From JAPWJZ01 sp966211335 (lineage in GTDB: Bacteria; Pseudomonadota; Alphaproteobacteria; Micavibrionales; UBA2020): DNA of 64,000 nt. Of the stretch, positions 32,927-40,721 are shown piece after piece. Under the pieces are notes generated by a model. The model was not told the origin of the DNA. It did not search any database and saw only the letters and a program-made list of their open reading frames with translations. The DNA is taken from contig CBIHNF010000001.1 in the NCBI GenBank assembly GCA_966211335.1, forward strand, positions 186,001 through 250,000, written 5' to 3'. Numbering within the stretch: position 1 is the first letter of the stretch; each line of letters begins with the position of its first letter. A program made the translations under genes and the position numbers.

Positions 32927-33931
32927 TCAGGGCCCCTTTATGGCCGGCGGTTTATGTGCCGGCGGCTGGTGCGATGCGTTGTGTTTTATCAGGAAGGCAA
33001 GCTGCCGTTCCGCAAAGAAATTGTCGATATGCGCCCACCATTCCTGCCGCTGCTGGTCGCGCTCGATCCAGAGGCCGTGGGTGCCGTCTTTAATCTCGGC
33101 GGTTTTGGCATTTGGCATCAGCTGCCCTGCTCGGCGGATCGAATTATTATCGACCACGTCATCTTCCATGCCGATGCCGAGCAGCACGGGCGTTTTGATT
33201 TTCTTCAAAAAATCTTCGTCATTGGCGCGGTCGGTGGCGTTAATGAGGCTGTTGACGTAGCCGATGGTAGGGTCTTCGGCTTTCAATTTATCATTCAGCA
33301 GCATCAGCGTTTTGTGGATGCCCATGCGGATGGGGTTCTGGTCTTTCAACCCCTTGCGCTCGGCCGTCAATTCGCGCGTCATGCTGCGGCGGCCGTTTTT
33401 GATGGTCTGTTCGGAAAAACCGTTCTCGATGGAGGTCTGGAAGGCGGCGCGCAGCATGGCTTTCGCCTCGCCTTTCACGCGCATTTCGACGAGGGGGGTG
33501 GCCAGCACCGCGCCGTCAAAATCATCGCCCCATTTCGACATGAAATGCAGCGACACCTGCCCGCCCATGGAATGCGTCGAGAGGAAAACCGGTTTATCGG
33601 TATCGGCCTTCACGATTTCCTGGCGGAATTTGCGCAGGTCCTCGACGTGATCATCCAGCGTCTGGCCTTTTTTGGGCGGGCTGGAATTTTTCTCCGAGCC
33701 GCCGTGCCCCGCCCAGTCCATCATCCACACCGCATAGCCGCGGTTGAGATATTCGTGCATTGTTTCGTGATAGGCTTCCATGAAATCGGCATAGCCTGTC
33801 GTGATGACGACAGTGCCTTTCTTCTCGCCCTTGGGTTCGGCATGGCCGTAGCGGATTTCCTTACCAGTGGTGCTGGTAAAATGATCCTCCTGCCATCCGT
33901 CCGGTTGAAAGAACCGATCCAAATTCGCCAT
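32927..33931 (-). CDS. Alpha/beta hydrolase, lysophospholipase-like, copy 1 of a tandem pair (334 aa)
   Basis: Paralogue of the next gene over its full length: 'F..PDG...' start, IRYGHAEPKGEKKGTVVI, MMDWAGHGGSEK, nucleophile in THSMGGQ (S121), LLGIGMEDDVVD acid region, DGTHGLWIERDQ base His. No signal peptide, so probably cytoplasmic or membrane-associated. A -10-like TATAAT lies upstream (complement of 33975-33980) without a matching -35. Function inferred at family level only. Confidence 0.9.
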   Translation of the reverse strand: MANLDRFFQPDGWQEDHFTSTTGKEIRYGHAEPKGEKKGTVVITTGYADFMEAYHETMHEYLNRGYAVWMMDWAGHGGSEKNSSPPKKGQTLDDHVEDLRKFRQEIVKADTDKPVFLSTHSMGGQVSLHFMSKWGDDFDGAVLATPLVEMRVKGEAKAMLRAAFQTSIENGFSEQTIKNGRRSMTRELTAERKGLKDQNPIRMGIHKTLMLLNDKLKAEDPTIGYVNSLINATDRANDEDFLKKIKTPVLLGIGMEDDVVDNNSIRRAGQLMPNAKTAEIKDGTHGLWIERDQQRQEWWAHIDNFFAERQLAFLIKHNASHQPPAHKPPAIKGP

Positions 33932-34071
33932 GCTTTACAGCGGTCTTTCCTTGTAAAGATTGGAAGCTTGAAAGATTATAACCAGAAACAAAACGAATAC
34001 CAGACGCAAAAGAACGGTTGATTAATTGCGGCGCTGCGGCATTTTTTAAAACTTGAGAATAAAATTATGCG

Positions 34072-34106
34072 AAAAAAGCGCCGCCAGATTTCTCCGGCGG
34101 CGCTTT
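34072..34106 (-). terminator. Rho-independent terminator of the pnt operon
   Basis: On the minus strand AAAGCGCCGCC (34106-34096) pairs with GGCGGCGCTTT (34085-34075), with a ten-base loop, followed by TTTTTT. It lies 14 bases after the pntB stop. The rest of the 188-base gap 33932-34119 holds nothing recognisable except the possible -10 near 33975. Confidence 0.9.
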
Positions 34107-34119
34107 GATTTGTCAGGTG

Positions 34120-35517
34120 TTAAGCGTGTTCGAGGGCTTTGATAATGCCTTCGCACATCTGCTTGGCATCGCCGAGCAGCATCATGGTGTTGTCATAAAA
34201 GAACAGCTCGTTATCAATGCCGGCATAGCCGGAGCCGAGGGAGCGTTTCACGAACAGCACGGTACCCGCCGACTCGACGTCCAGGATCGGCATGCCGTAG
34301 ATGGGGGAAGCGGGGTCTTTTTTCGCGGCGGGGTTGGTAATGTCGTTCGCGCCGATGACGAAGGCGACGTCCGTCTGCGCGAAATCGCGGTTGATGTCTT
34401 CCAGCTCCAGCACATCGTCATAGGGCACATTGGCTTCGGCGAGCAGGACGTTCATGTGACCCGGCATGCGGCCCGCGACGGGGTGAATGGCGTAGCGCAC
34501 TTTGACGCCGTGCTTTTTCAGCTGGTCGGCCATTTCGCGCAGGGCATGCTGCGCCTGCGCAACCGCCATGCCATAGCCCGGCACAATCACAACCGTCGCT
34601 GCGTTCTTCAAAATAAACGCTGCGTCATCGGCGGAGCCGATTTTAACTGGCTTGTCGGAAACGGCTGCCGCCGCGCCGCCCGCCGCTTCACCGCCAAAAC
34701 CACCGAGGATGACGTTGAAGAAGGAACGGTTCATGCCTTTGCACATGATGTAGGACAGGATAGCGCCGGATGCGCCGACGAGCGCGCCCACGATGATCAG
34801 CAGGTTATTCTGCAGCGTGAAGCCGATGCCCGCCGCCGCCCAGCCGGAATAGCTGTTGAGCATGGAGACGATGACCGGCATATCCGCGCCGCCGATGGGG
34901 ATGATCATGAGGACGCCGAGCAGCAGCGCCACCGCGACAATCGCCCAGAACACCAGCGTTGACTGCGCAAGGCAGAGCAGGATGATGAGGGCAAGGAGGC
35001 CCGCGCCAAGGCAGGCGTTGACGAAGTGCTGGCCCTTAAAGGTGACAGGCTTGCCGGGGATGATGCCCTGCAGTTTGCCGAAGGCGATGATGGAGCCCGT
35101 GAAAGTGATGGCACCAATCGCGACGCCGAGGCTCATCTCGACAAGGCTGCCCGTGTGAATTTCACCGGGGCTGCCGATCTTATAGGCTTCCGGGTTGCCG
35201 AAGGCGGCACCCGCAATCATGACCGCCGCCAGACCGACGAGGGAGTGGAAGGCTGCGACCAGCTGGGGCAGCGCCGTCATTTCAATTTTCAGCGCAATCA
35301 CGCCGCCAATCGCACCGCCGATGGCGATGCCGAGGATAATGAGCGGGAAGGAATGCATGCCCGGCATCACCAGCGTCGTGACAATGGCGAGCGCCATGCC
35401 GCCGATGCCGAAGAACAAGCCGCCCTTGGCCGTATTGGGGCCGGACAACCCGCGCAGCGCCATGATGCAGCAGGCGGAGGAAACAAGGTAGGAGAACATC
35501 GAGAGGGTCAAAGACAT
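34120..35517 (-). CDS. pntB: NAD(P) transhydrogenase subunit beta
   Basis: Membrane and NADP(H)-binding subunit of the proton-translocating transhydrogenase, which uses proton motive force to reduce NADP+ with NADH. About nine membrane helices (residues 1-260), then domain III with VIVPGYGMAVAQAQHAL (NADP loop), HPVAGRMPGHMNVLLAEA, VPYDDVLELEDIN, VIGANDITNPAAK and SLGSGYAGIDNELFF. The length of 465 is standard. Follows the pntAB gene by 11 bases. Confidence 0.97.
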   Translation of the reverse strand: MSLTLSMFSYLVSSACCIMALRGLSGPNTAKGGLFFGIGGMALAIVTTLVMPGMHSFPLIILGIAIGGAIGGVIALKIEMTALPQLVAAFHSLVGLAAVMIAGAAFGNPEAYKIGSPGEIHTGSLVEMSLGVAIGAITFTGSIIAFGKLQGIIPGKPVTFKGQHFVNACLGAGLLALIILLCLAQSTLVFWAIVAVALLLGVLMIIPIGGADMPVIVSMLNSYSGWAAAGIGFTLQNNLLIIVGALVGASGAILSYIMCKGMNRSFFNVILGGFGGEAAGGAAAAVSDKPVKIGSADDAAFILKNAATVVIVPGYGMAVAQAQHALREMADQLKKHGVKVRYAIHPVAGRMPGHMNVLLAEANVPYDDVLELEDINRDFAQTDVAFVIGANDITNPAAKKDPASPIYGMPILDVESAGTVLFVKRSLGSGYAGIDNELFFYDNTMMLLGDAKQMCEGIIKALEHA

Positions 35518-35528
35518 TTTCTAATCCC

Positions 35529-35936
35529 TTATTTCTTTTTCTTGGAGAACATCTGCAGCATCCGGCGCGTCACGATGAAGCCGCCGAAGATGTTGACAGA
35601 GGCGAGGACGACCGCAAGGAAGCCCATGATTTTTGAGGACGCGTTATCCGACAACCCAACGGCAATCAGCGCGCCGACGATGATGACGGAAGAAATCGCG
35701 TTGGTGACGGCCATGAGCGGGGAGTGCAGCGCCGGCGTCACGCGCCAAACGACGTAATAGCCGACAAAGCAGGCGAGGACGAAGACGGTGAGGCCGAAAA
35801 CGAAGAAGGGGGCGGAAGCGCCCGCGGGGGCGACATACTGATGCACCTGCACGGTGAAATCCGCCGCCTGCTGGGCAAGCGCGGCCGCGCCCTTCGCGAT
35901 GTCGGTCGCCTGATTGGTGAGTTGTTCGGATGACAT
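35529..35936 (-). CDS. pntAB: NAD(P) transhydrogenase subunit alpha part 2 (membrane)
   Basis: Small membrane subunit of 135 residues carrying the first transmembrane helices of the split alpha chain, as in Rhodospirillum and other alphaproteobacteria. About four hydrophobic helices (FFVFGLTVFVLACFVGYYVVW; VIIVGALIAVGL; FLAVVLASVNIFGGF) and the conserved W(R)VTPALHSPLMAVTNAIS segment. The C-terminal MLQMFSKKKK is cytoplasmic. Confidence 0.95.
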   Translation of the reverse strand: MSSEQLTNQATDIAKGAAALAQQAADFTVQVHQYVAPAGASAPFFVFGLTVFVLACFVGYYVVWRVTPALHSPLMAVTNAISSVIIVGALIAVGLSDNASSKIMGFLAVVLASVNIFGGFIVTRRMLQMFSKKKK

Positions 35937-35945
35937 GGCTGCTCC

Positions 35946-37076
35946 TTAACCTTGGAAATTGGGGTGGATGATGGCGCCGTCTTTGGTCAGCGCGGAGGCT
36001 TTGACGATTTCATCCTCCCAGTTGATTTTAAGCTCCTTCGTGTCTTTGGTGACGAGCGGCACGAGGAAGTTGTAGAGGTTGCGGGCGTAGAGTGCGGAGC
36101 TGTCCACCGCAATACGGCTCGGCATGTTCGGGTAGCCGACGATTTTGACGCCGTTCACTTCCGCAACTTCGCCAAGTTTCGCGAGCGTGACGTTGCCGCC
36201 CTGCTCTACCGCAAGGTCGACAATGACGGAGCCCGGCTTCATCGACTTCACCATGTCGTCGGTCACCAGCACCGGCGCTTTGCGGCCGGGGATGAGGGCG
36301 GTGGTGATGACGATGTCCTGCTTCTTGATTGTCTCGGCGATCAGCGCGGCCTGCTGCTTTTTATAATCGTCGCTCATTTCTTTCGCGTAACCGCCGGCGG
36401 TTTCGGCGGCCTTGGTTTCTTCATTCTCGACCATCACGAAGGTCGCGCCGAGGGATTGCACCTGCTCGCGGGATGCTGCGCGCACGTCGGTTGCGGAAAC
36501 GACAGCGCCCAAGCGGCGTGCGGTCGCAATCGCCTGCAGGCCTGCAACGCCCGCGCCCATGATAAACACTTTCGCAGCCGGCACAGTGCCCGCCGCCGTC
36601 ATCATCATCGGGAAGCCGCGACCGAAGGCATTGGCCGCTTCCAGCACGGCGCGGTAGCCGGCGAGGTTCGCTTGTGACGACAACACGTCCATCGTCTGCG
36701 CGCGGGTGATGCGCGGCACCAGTTCCATCGCGAAGGCGGTCACGCCCTGCGCCGCATAGGCCTTGACGGATTCTTTTTCGTTATAGGGCGCGAGCATGCC
36801 GATGAGCACGGCGCCTTTTTTCATTTTCGCAATTTCAGCGGCAGCGGGGTGGCGCACGCGGAAAACTACATCGGCGTCTTTATAGGCTTCATCCTGGCTG
36901 ACGACTTTTGCGCCGGCGTCCGCATACATCTGGTCGGTCACGGCGGATTGAACGCCTGCGCCCTGCTCCACATAGACTTCCGCGCCGAGGGCAATAAGCT
37001 TGCGCACCGTTTCGGCCGAGGCCGCGACGCGCTTTTCAGCCGCAATGGTTTCCTTGCCGATCGCCAGTTTGATCAT
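35946..37076 (-). CDS. pntAA: NAD(P) transhydrogenase subunit alpha part 1 (NAD-binding)
   Basis: Soluble NAD(H)-binding domain I, related to alanine dehydrogenase. The start is set at MIKLAIGKE, behind GGGAAATTC; the frame is open 36 bases further. Motifs: KRVAASAETVRKLIALG, FRVRHPAAAEI, VLIGMLAPYN, MELVPRITRAQTMDVLSSQ, GAGVAGLQAIATARRLGAVV (dinucleotide fold), TALIPGRKAPVLV and VDLAVEQGGN. The length of 376 is typical. The 195-base gap upstream to 37271 contains two TATAAT-like boxes and a short CCCGCGCGGG palindrome with a T-run, none convincing. Confidence 0.96.
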   Translation of the reverse strand: MIKLAIGKETIAAEKRVAASAETVRKLIALGAEVYVEQGAGVQSAVTDQMYADAGAKVVSQDEAYKDADVVFRVRHPAAAEIAKMKKGAVLIGMLAPYNEKESVKAYAAQGVTAFAMELVPRITRAQTMDVLSSQANLAGYRAVLEAANAFGRGFPMMMTAAGTVPAAKVFIMGAGVAGLQAIATARRLGAVVSATDVRAASREQVQSLGATFVMVENEETKAAETAGGYAKEMSDDYKKQQAALIAETIKKQDIVITTALIPGRKAPVLVTDDMVKSMKPGSVIVDLAVEQGGNVTLAKLGEVAEVNGVKIVGYPNMPSRIAVDSSALYARNLYNFLVPLVTKDTKELKINWEDEIVKASALTKDGAIIHPNFQG

Positions 37077-37271
37077 CTTCGAATTTCCCTTAAAACCGAT
37101 GCCTTGTAACAACTTCTGGGCACCACAATGCCGGATTTAGCCTGCAAACTCAACCAGCGTGAATATATTTCATATTATAATCAGGTGGTTAGACGCCTCC
37201 CGCGCGGGATTTTTGTTGAGAATCACTCGCAATCGATATTTTATGTATAATAGTAGGCGTAAGGAGTCTTC

Positions 37272-38291
37272 ATGGCCAAAGCTGCAGCCCCCGACTTTGC
37301 CGATGCCGCCCAAAAAACGGGCGCGGCCGCCTTCAATTTCCACGACGCGGTGAGCGAATTTTACAACGACTACCCCGACCGCAAAAATTCCGTCTATTTC
37401 GTCGATGTGTCGACCGGCACCATCGTCCACCCCGATGAAGATGTCGTCGGCGAGCTCATCGAACTCATGGGCAGCGAGCAGGGCAAGAAGCAGCTGCAAC
37501 CCATCTTCGCGCATTGCGTGCAGCAGAAAACATCCTATTGCCAGACGGATGATCACGGCAATTCGTTCATCTTCATCTATACGGCGGATGACCGCCCACG
37601 CTTTTTTGACGGCGCCGTCACACCCGCGCAGGAACTGCAGTTTATTTTCGATCATGAAACCGGCCATGCTATTGTGGCGGAAGGCGGCAGCAGGGATAGA
37701 TTAGTCGCGGAGAATGCGGCCGATGCTTTCGCCCTGATCCGCAACCTGATGCGCCGCGGGCCGGACCCCGAACTTGCCGAGCAGCTGATGTTGTTCCGCA
37801 CCCGCCACGCGCTGTATAACACAAGCGGCATGGTCAACTTTTCTGGCCCCACGGTCGAGAAGGTCAATGAAAACCAGCAGCGCCTTGCCAATGCCGGCGT
37901 TGATCCGCTGCAGGCGATATCGCTTGCCGGCGCTTTCGCGGCGCATTACACGCCCAATACCGGCGAGGCGCAGCACCTGTTTGAAAGCTTTGAAAAACTG
38001 CACGGCCAGACGCCGCTGGGGGAGCTCACCAATATCGTGCTGACGACGCCCTTCCCCGATACCTTCAAATGGACCTCGACCGTTTTGAAAGCCATTCTGG
38101 AGAAGAAAATCGCAACGCCGGAGGGCCTTGCCGCCGAATTCAACGATGACGCCGCAAAAACCCTGCCGCCCAAAATCGCGGCGCGTGCGGCGCAGCTGGC
38201 GGATTACGATTTCATCGGCGAAGTCCTCCGCGATAAGCCGATGCCGCAACCCGGCAGGCCTTTCCTGAACGGCCACCCCCGGAATACCTGA
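37272..38291 (+). CDS. Putative zinc metallopeptidase (gluzincin-like) of unknown family (339 aa)
   Basis: No family recognised. QFIFDHETGHAI carries an HExxH zinc motif (H128-E129-T-G-H132), and 15 residues later ENAAD (E147...D151) fits the gluzincin third-ligand motif ExxxD. AAGGAG lies before the ATG. The region before the motif (residues 20-110) includes VYFVDVSTGTIVHPDEDVV and FIFIYTADDRP. The C-terminal ~150 residues are helical. No clear signal peptide, so possibly cytoplasmic. It is 17 bases upstream of the oxygenase-like gene and probably in one operon with it. Enzymatic activity is inferred from the motif only. Confidence 0.8.
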   Translation: MAKAAAPDFADAAQKTGAAAFNFHDAVSEFYNDYPDRKNSVYFVDVSTGTIVHPDEDVVGELIELMGSEQGKKQLQPIFAHCVQQKTSYCQTDDHGNSFIFIYTADDRPRFFDGAVTPAQELQFIFDHETGHAIVAEGGSRDRLVAENAADAFALIRNLMRRGPDPELAEQLMLFRTRHALYNTSGMVNFSGPTVEKVNENQQRLANAGVDPLQAISLAGAFAAHYTPNTGEAQHLFESFEKLHGQTPLGELTNIVLTTPFPDTFKWTSTVLKAILEKKIATPEGLAAEFNDDAAKTLPPKIAARAAQLADYDFIGEVLRDKPMPQPGRPFLNGHPRNT

Positions 38292-38308
38292 TATGGGGAA
38301 CACATAAT

Positions 38309-39022
38309 ATGCAGAGCCGCTTTACTGATCCCGCAGCATCACTACAGCAGGCGATAGTGGCCGATAAGCCCTTCGCGTTCTTTGACACGAACGCATCGCT
38401 AGACCATTTAACCGTCAGCACCGGCGGCACCTACAACCTGTTTGGCACGGCGGAGACGCTGGCGGCGGATTTAAAAACCTTCCTTGGCAGCATCGGCAAT
38501 GAGGACAAAACATCCGCTGCCGCCGCCGAGAAAATCGATACGATGGTGAAGGATATTTTAAAAGGCTTCGGGGCGGAGGCCGGCTGGATTACCCTGCGCG
38601 CCACGCTGCCGACCGATGAATTCGATATTCCGCGCTGGCATCAGGACGGGTATTTCTATGCGCCGTTTGAAGGCGACCAGCGCAAAGCCGCCGTGGTGCT
38701 GAAGGGCGCGCCGACGCTGCTGAATGATCTGCCCCAAAGCCGCATGGCGGCGTTCAACGAGGCATCCCGCAAAAACCCGAATGATGATGCGGAAAAACGG
38801 CTGTCGGTCGCGGCGGTGCTGGATGAAACACAAACGGTGACGACGCCGAAGGGCAAGGGTGTTGTCTTTATCGCGGGCTCGCCGCGCGGCGCCGTGCATT
38901 CGGAACCGGCGATGCATGAAGCGCGCCTGTTCCTCTCCGTCCTGCCGGGGACGAAAGAGCAGATCGAGGAATTGCGGCAGCGGTGGAAAAAACCGGTGAC
39001 GAGCGCAGCGCCTAAACCGTAA
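38309..39022 (+). CDS. Putative Fe(II)/2-oxoglutarate-dependent oxygenase-like protein (237 aa)
   Basis: No family recognised with certainty. RWHQDGYFY gives the HxD pair (H111, D113), GAVHSEP the distal His (H197), and MHEARLFLS an Arg nine residues on (R206). That is the order and spacing of the metal ligands and 2-oxoglutarate-binding Arg of cupin-fold oxygenases. The preceding strand GWITLRATL and following FVFIAG-like VVFIAGSPR fit the fold. GGGGAA lies upstream of the ATG. No signal peptide. The stop overlaps the convergent kinase gene by 11 bases. The substrate is unknown; phytanoyl-CoA-dioxygenase-like is one possibility. Confidence 0.72.
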   Translation: MQSRFTDPAASLQQAIVADKPFAFFDTNASLDHLTVSTGGTYNLFGTAETLAADLKTFLGSIGNEDKTSAAAAEKIDTMVKDILKGFGAEAGWITLRATLPTDEFDIPRWHQDGYFYAPFEGDQRKAAVVLKGAPTLLNDLPQSRMAAFNEASRKNPNDDAEKRLSVAAVLDETQTVTTPKGKGVVFIAGSPRGAVHSEPAMHEARLFLSVLPGTKEQIEELRQRWKKPVTSAAPKP

Positions 39023-40424
39023 CGGGAATATCGAGCTTTTTGAGGGCAGCCTTCTGGCGGGCGGCCATTTCTTTTTCATCGAAGTCTTTGATGAGATCCT
39101 GGAATAGGTCGTGCCAGTTCATTTCCGCTTTCAGGTGCAGGAAGACGGAGCCGAGACCCAGCGCCGCGCGGTCCATGAAGACGAATTCACGCGGCACCTT
39201 GATGCCGCCGACCTTCTGCAGCTCGCGGTGGACCTTTGACGCAATCTCACGCCCATAGACCTCGCCCTTTTCGACGGTGCCGATGGGGCGCACGTTATCA
39301 TCCAGCACGGGGCCGTATAAAAAGCCCGCCCACATGTTGAGGACTTCGATGGTGTCTTTGGAAAGACCCTTGAAGCCCCAGCTTTCATAGGCTTCAACCG
39401 CCATCTCGCGGTCGCTGCTTTGCAGCGCGTGGTAGAGCTTGATGACGCCGCCGACAAAGCGCGGCGGGAAGACGCGCACGCAGCCAAAGTCGAGCAGGTT
39501 GATGGAATTGTCTTTCTGCACAGCGTAATTGCCAAGGTGCGGGTCGCCATGAATGGTGCCGTAGAAATAGAGCGGCACATACCAGGCGCGGAACAGGTTC
39601 AGCGCGATTTCATTGCGCCGCGCCGGCTTGTCCTTGATGAAGTTCAAAATCGACTCACCTTCGAGCCATGTGGAGGTCAAAAGGCGTTTCGTCGAAAGCT
39701 CCGGCAGGGTTTTCGGCACATGGATGTTTTTTTCATCCTTCAGCATCAACCCGTAGAGCGCGGCATGTTTCGCCTCCAGCTCGTAATTCAGCTCTTCATG
39801 CAGGCGGTCGCCGATTTCTTTCTGGATTTCGGATGTCACCACCGACTGGTCGTATTTTTCAAACACGCCCATGATCAGTTTCAGCTGTTTCAAATCTGCT
39901 TCGACCGCCGAAATCATATCGGGGTATTGCAGCTTGCAGGCAAGCTTGGTGCCGTCATGCGCAACAGCGCGATGCACCTGCCCCAAACTTGCGGCGGCGG
40001 CGGCTTCTTTTTCAAAGCTTTTGAATTTCTTTTCCCAGTCGGGGCCGAGTTCCGCCATCATGCGGCGGCGGACGAAGAGCCAGCCCATGGGCGGCGCCTG
40101 GCTTTGCAGCTTTTGCAGCTCCGCCGCATATTCCTTCGGCAGCACATTGGGGATGGTCGCGAGCAATTGCGCGACTTTCAGCAGCGGGCCTTTAAGGTCC
40201 CCCAGCTGTTCCATCAACTGCCGCGCATGAATAGGTTTGTCGATGCCGATGCCGAGATATTTCTGCCCCGCAAGGCGGGCGGCAAGGCCGGTCATGGTGG
40301 TGGAGACATTGGCGTAGCGTTTCAATCGCCCGCCGACGGTGCCGGTTTCCCTGCCGCCGGTTTCTTTTGCGGTCGTGGTTTTGGATTTCTTCGGTTTTTC
40401 GGGCGTGTCCGTCTTCTTCACCAT
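39012..40424 (-). CDS. ABC1/UbiB-family atypical kinase-like protein (470 aa)
   Basis: Member of the ABC1/ADCK/UbiB group, whose characterised members support ubiquinone synthesis. After a Lys/Thr-rich N-terminus come: GPLLKVAQLLATIP (family KxGQ motif, here KVAQ), AAAASLGQVHRA (Ala-rich loop), LACKLQYPDM, ELNYELEAKHA, HGDPHLGNY (catalytic loop) and NLLDFGCVRVF (metal site). The KVAQ form is, to my recollection, usual in this alphaproteobacterial subgroup. No membrane helix at the C-terminus, unlike UbiB itself. Last gene of the leftward peptidase cluster. COQ9 lies 7 kb away, which fits a quinone role but proves nothing. Confidence 0.9.
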   Translation of the reverse strand: MVKKTDTPEKPKKSKTTTAKETGGRETGTVGGRLKRYANVSTTMTGLAARLAGQKYLGIGIDKPIHARQLMEQLGDLKGPLLKVAQLLATIPNVLPKEYAAELQKLQSQAPPMGWLFVRRRMMAELGPDWEKKFKSFEKEAAAAASLGQVHRAVAHDGTKLACKLQYPDMISAVEADLKQLKLIMGVFEKYDQSVVTSEIQKEIGDRLHEELNYELEAKHAALYGLMLKDEKNIHVPKTLPELSTKRLLTSTWLEGESILNFIKDKPARRNEIALNLFRAWYVPLYFYGTIHGDPHLGNYAVQKDNSINLLDFGCVRVFPPRFVGGVIKLYHALQSSDREMAVEAYESWGFKGLSKDTIEVLNMWAGFLYGPVLDDNVRPIGTVEKGEVYGREIASKVHRELQKVGGIKVPREFVFMDRAALGLGSVFLHLKAEMNWHDLFQDLIKDFDEKEMAARQKAALKKLDIPVTV

Positions 40425-40466
40425 AATGTGAAGATGATGCGCTGCGGCGCAAAAGTCGAGATTTTT

Positions 40467-40721
40467 TTAGGGCTCCAACACTTCCATGTTGAATTTGCGG
40501 TCTTTATTGTCGATGAGCACCTGCGATCCCTCGCGCAATTGCAGCTTTTTCACCAGCCAGTCCGGGAGGTTGATTTGTAAATACGGCCCGTCAATTTCCG
40601 AAATGCTTTCCGTGCAGTGGATGAATTCATCGCCGCCGTCAAACAGCGGGATGCGGAGAATCAATTTGCCGTCCGCGTCTTCCTCGACGGGACCTGCGAT
40701 CTGCGTCACGTCGTCGGTCAT
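40467..40721 (-). CDS. AbrB/SpoVT-like small protein (84 aa)
   Basis: The second half, LQINLPDWLVKKLQLREGSQVLIDNKDRKFNMEVL, has the pattern of AbrB/MazE swapped-hairpin domains ('..iP..i...L.l..G..v.i......'). The first half is acidic. The ATG overlaps the stop of the M3 peptidase gene upstream by four bases, so it is translationally coupled. Such domains bind DNA in AbrB and MazE, but here there is no toxin partner and the acidic N-terminus argues for caution. Function unknown. Confidence 0.7.
   Translation of the reverse strand: MTDDVTQIAGPVEEDADGKLILRIPLFDGGDEFIHCTESISEIDGPYLQINLPDWLVKKLQLREGSQVLIDNKDRKFNMEVLEP

Noticed and set aside
37198..37214. CCCGCGCGGG palindrome with a T-run upstream of the gluzincin gene as a terminator
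   Set aside because: A self-complementary ten-mer with only a three-base-pair stem; lies between divergent genes where no terminator is expected.
37176..37251. TATAAT boxes between pntAA and the gluzincin gene as promoters
   Set aside because: No -35 element at 16-18 bases on either strand; the TTGAGA at 37216 is 24 bases from the nearer box.
40467..40721. AbrB-like protein as the antitoxin of a toxin-antitoxin pair
   Set aside because: No small toxin-like gene adjoins it; its neighbours are a peptidase and an ABC1 kinase, both large and conserved.
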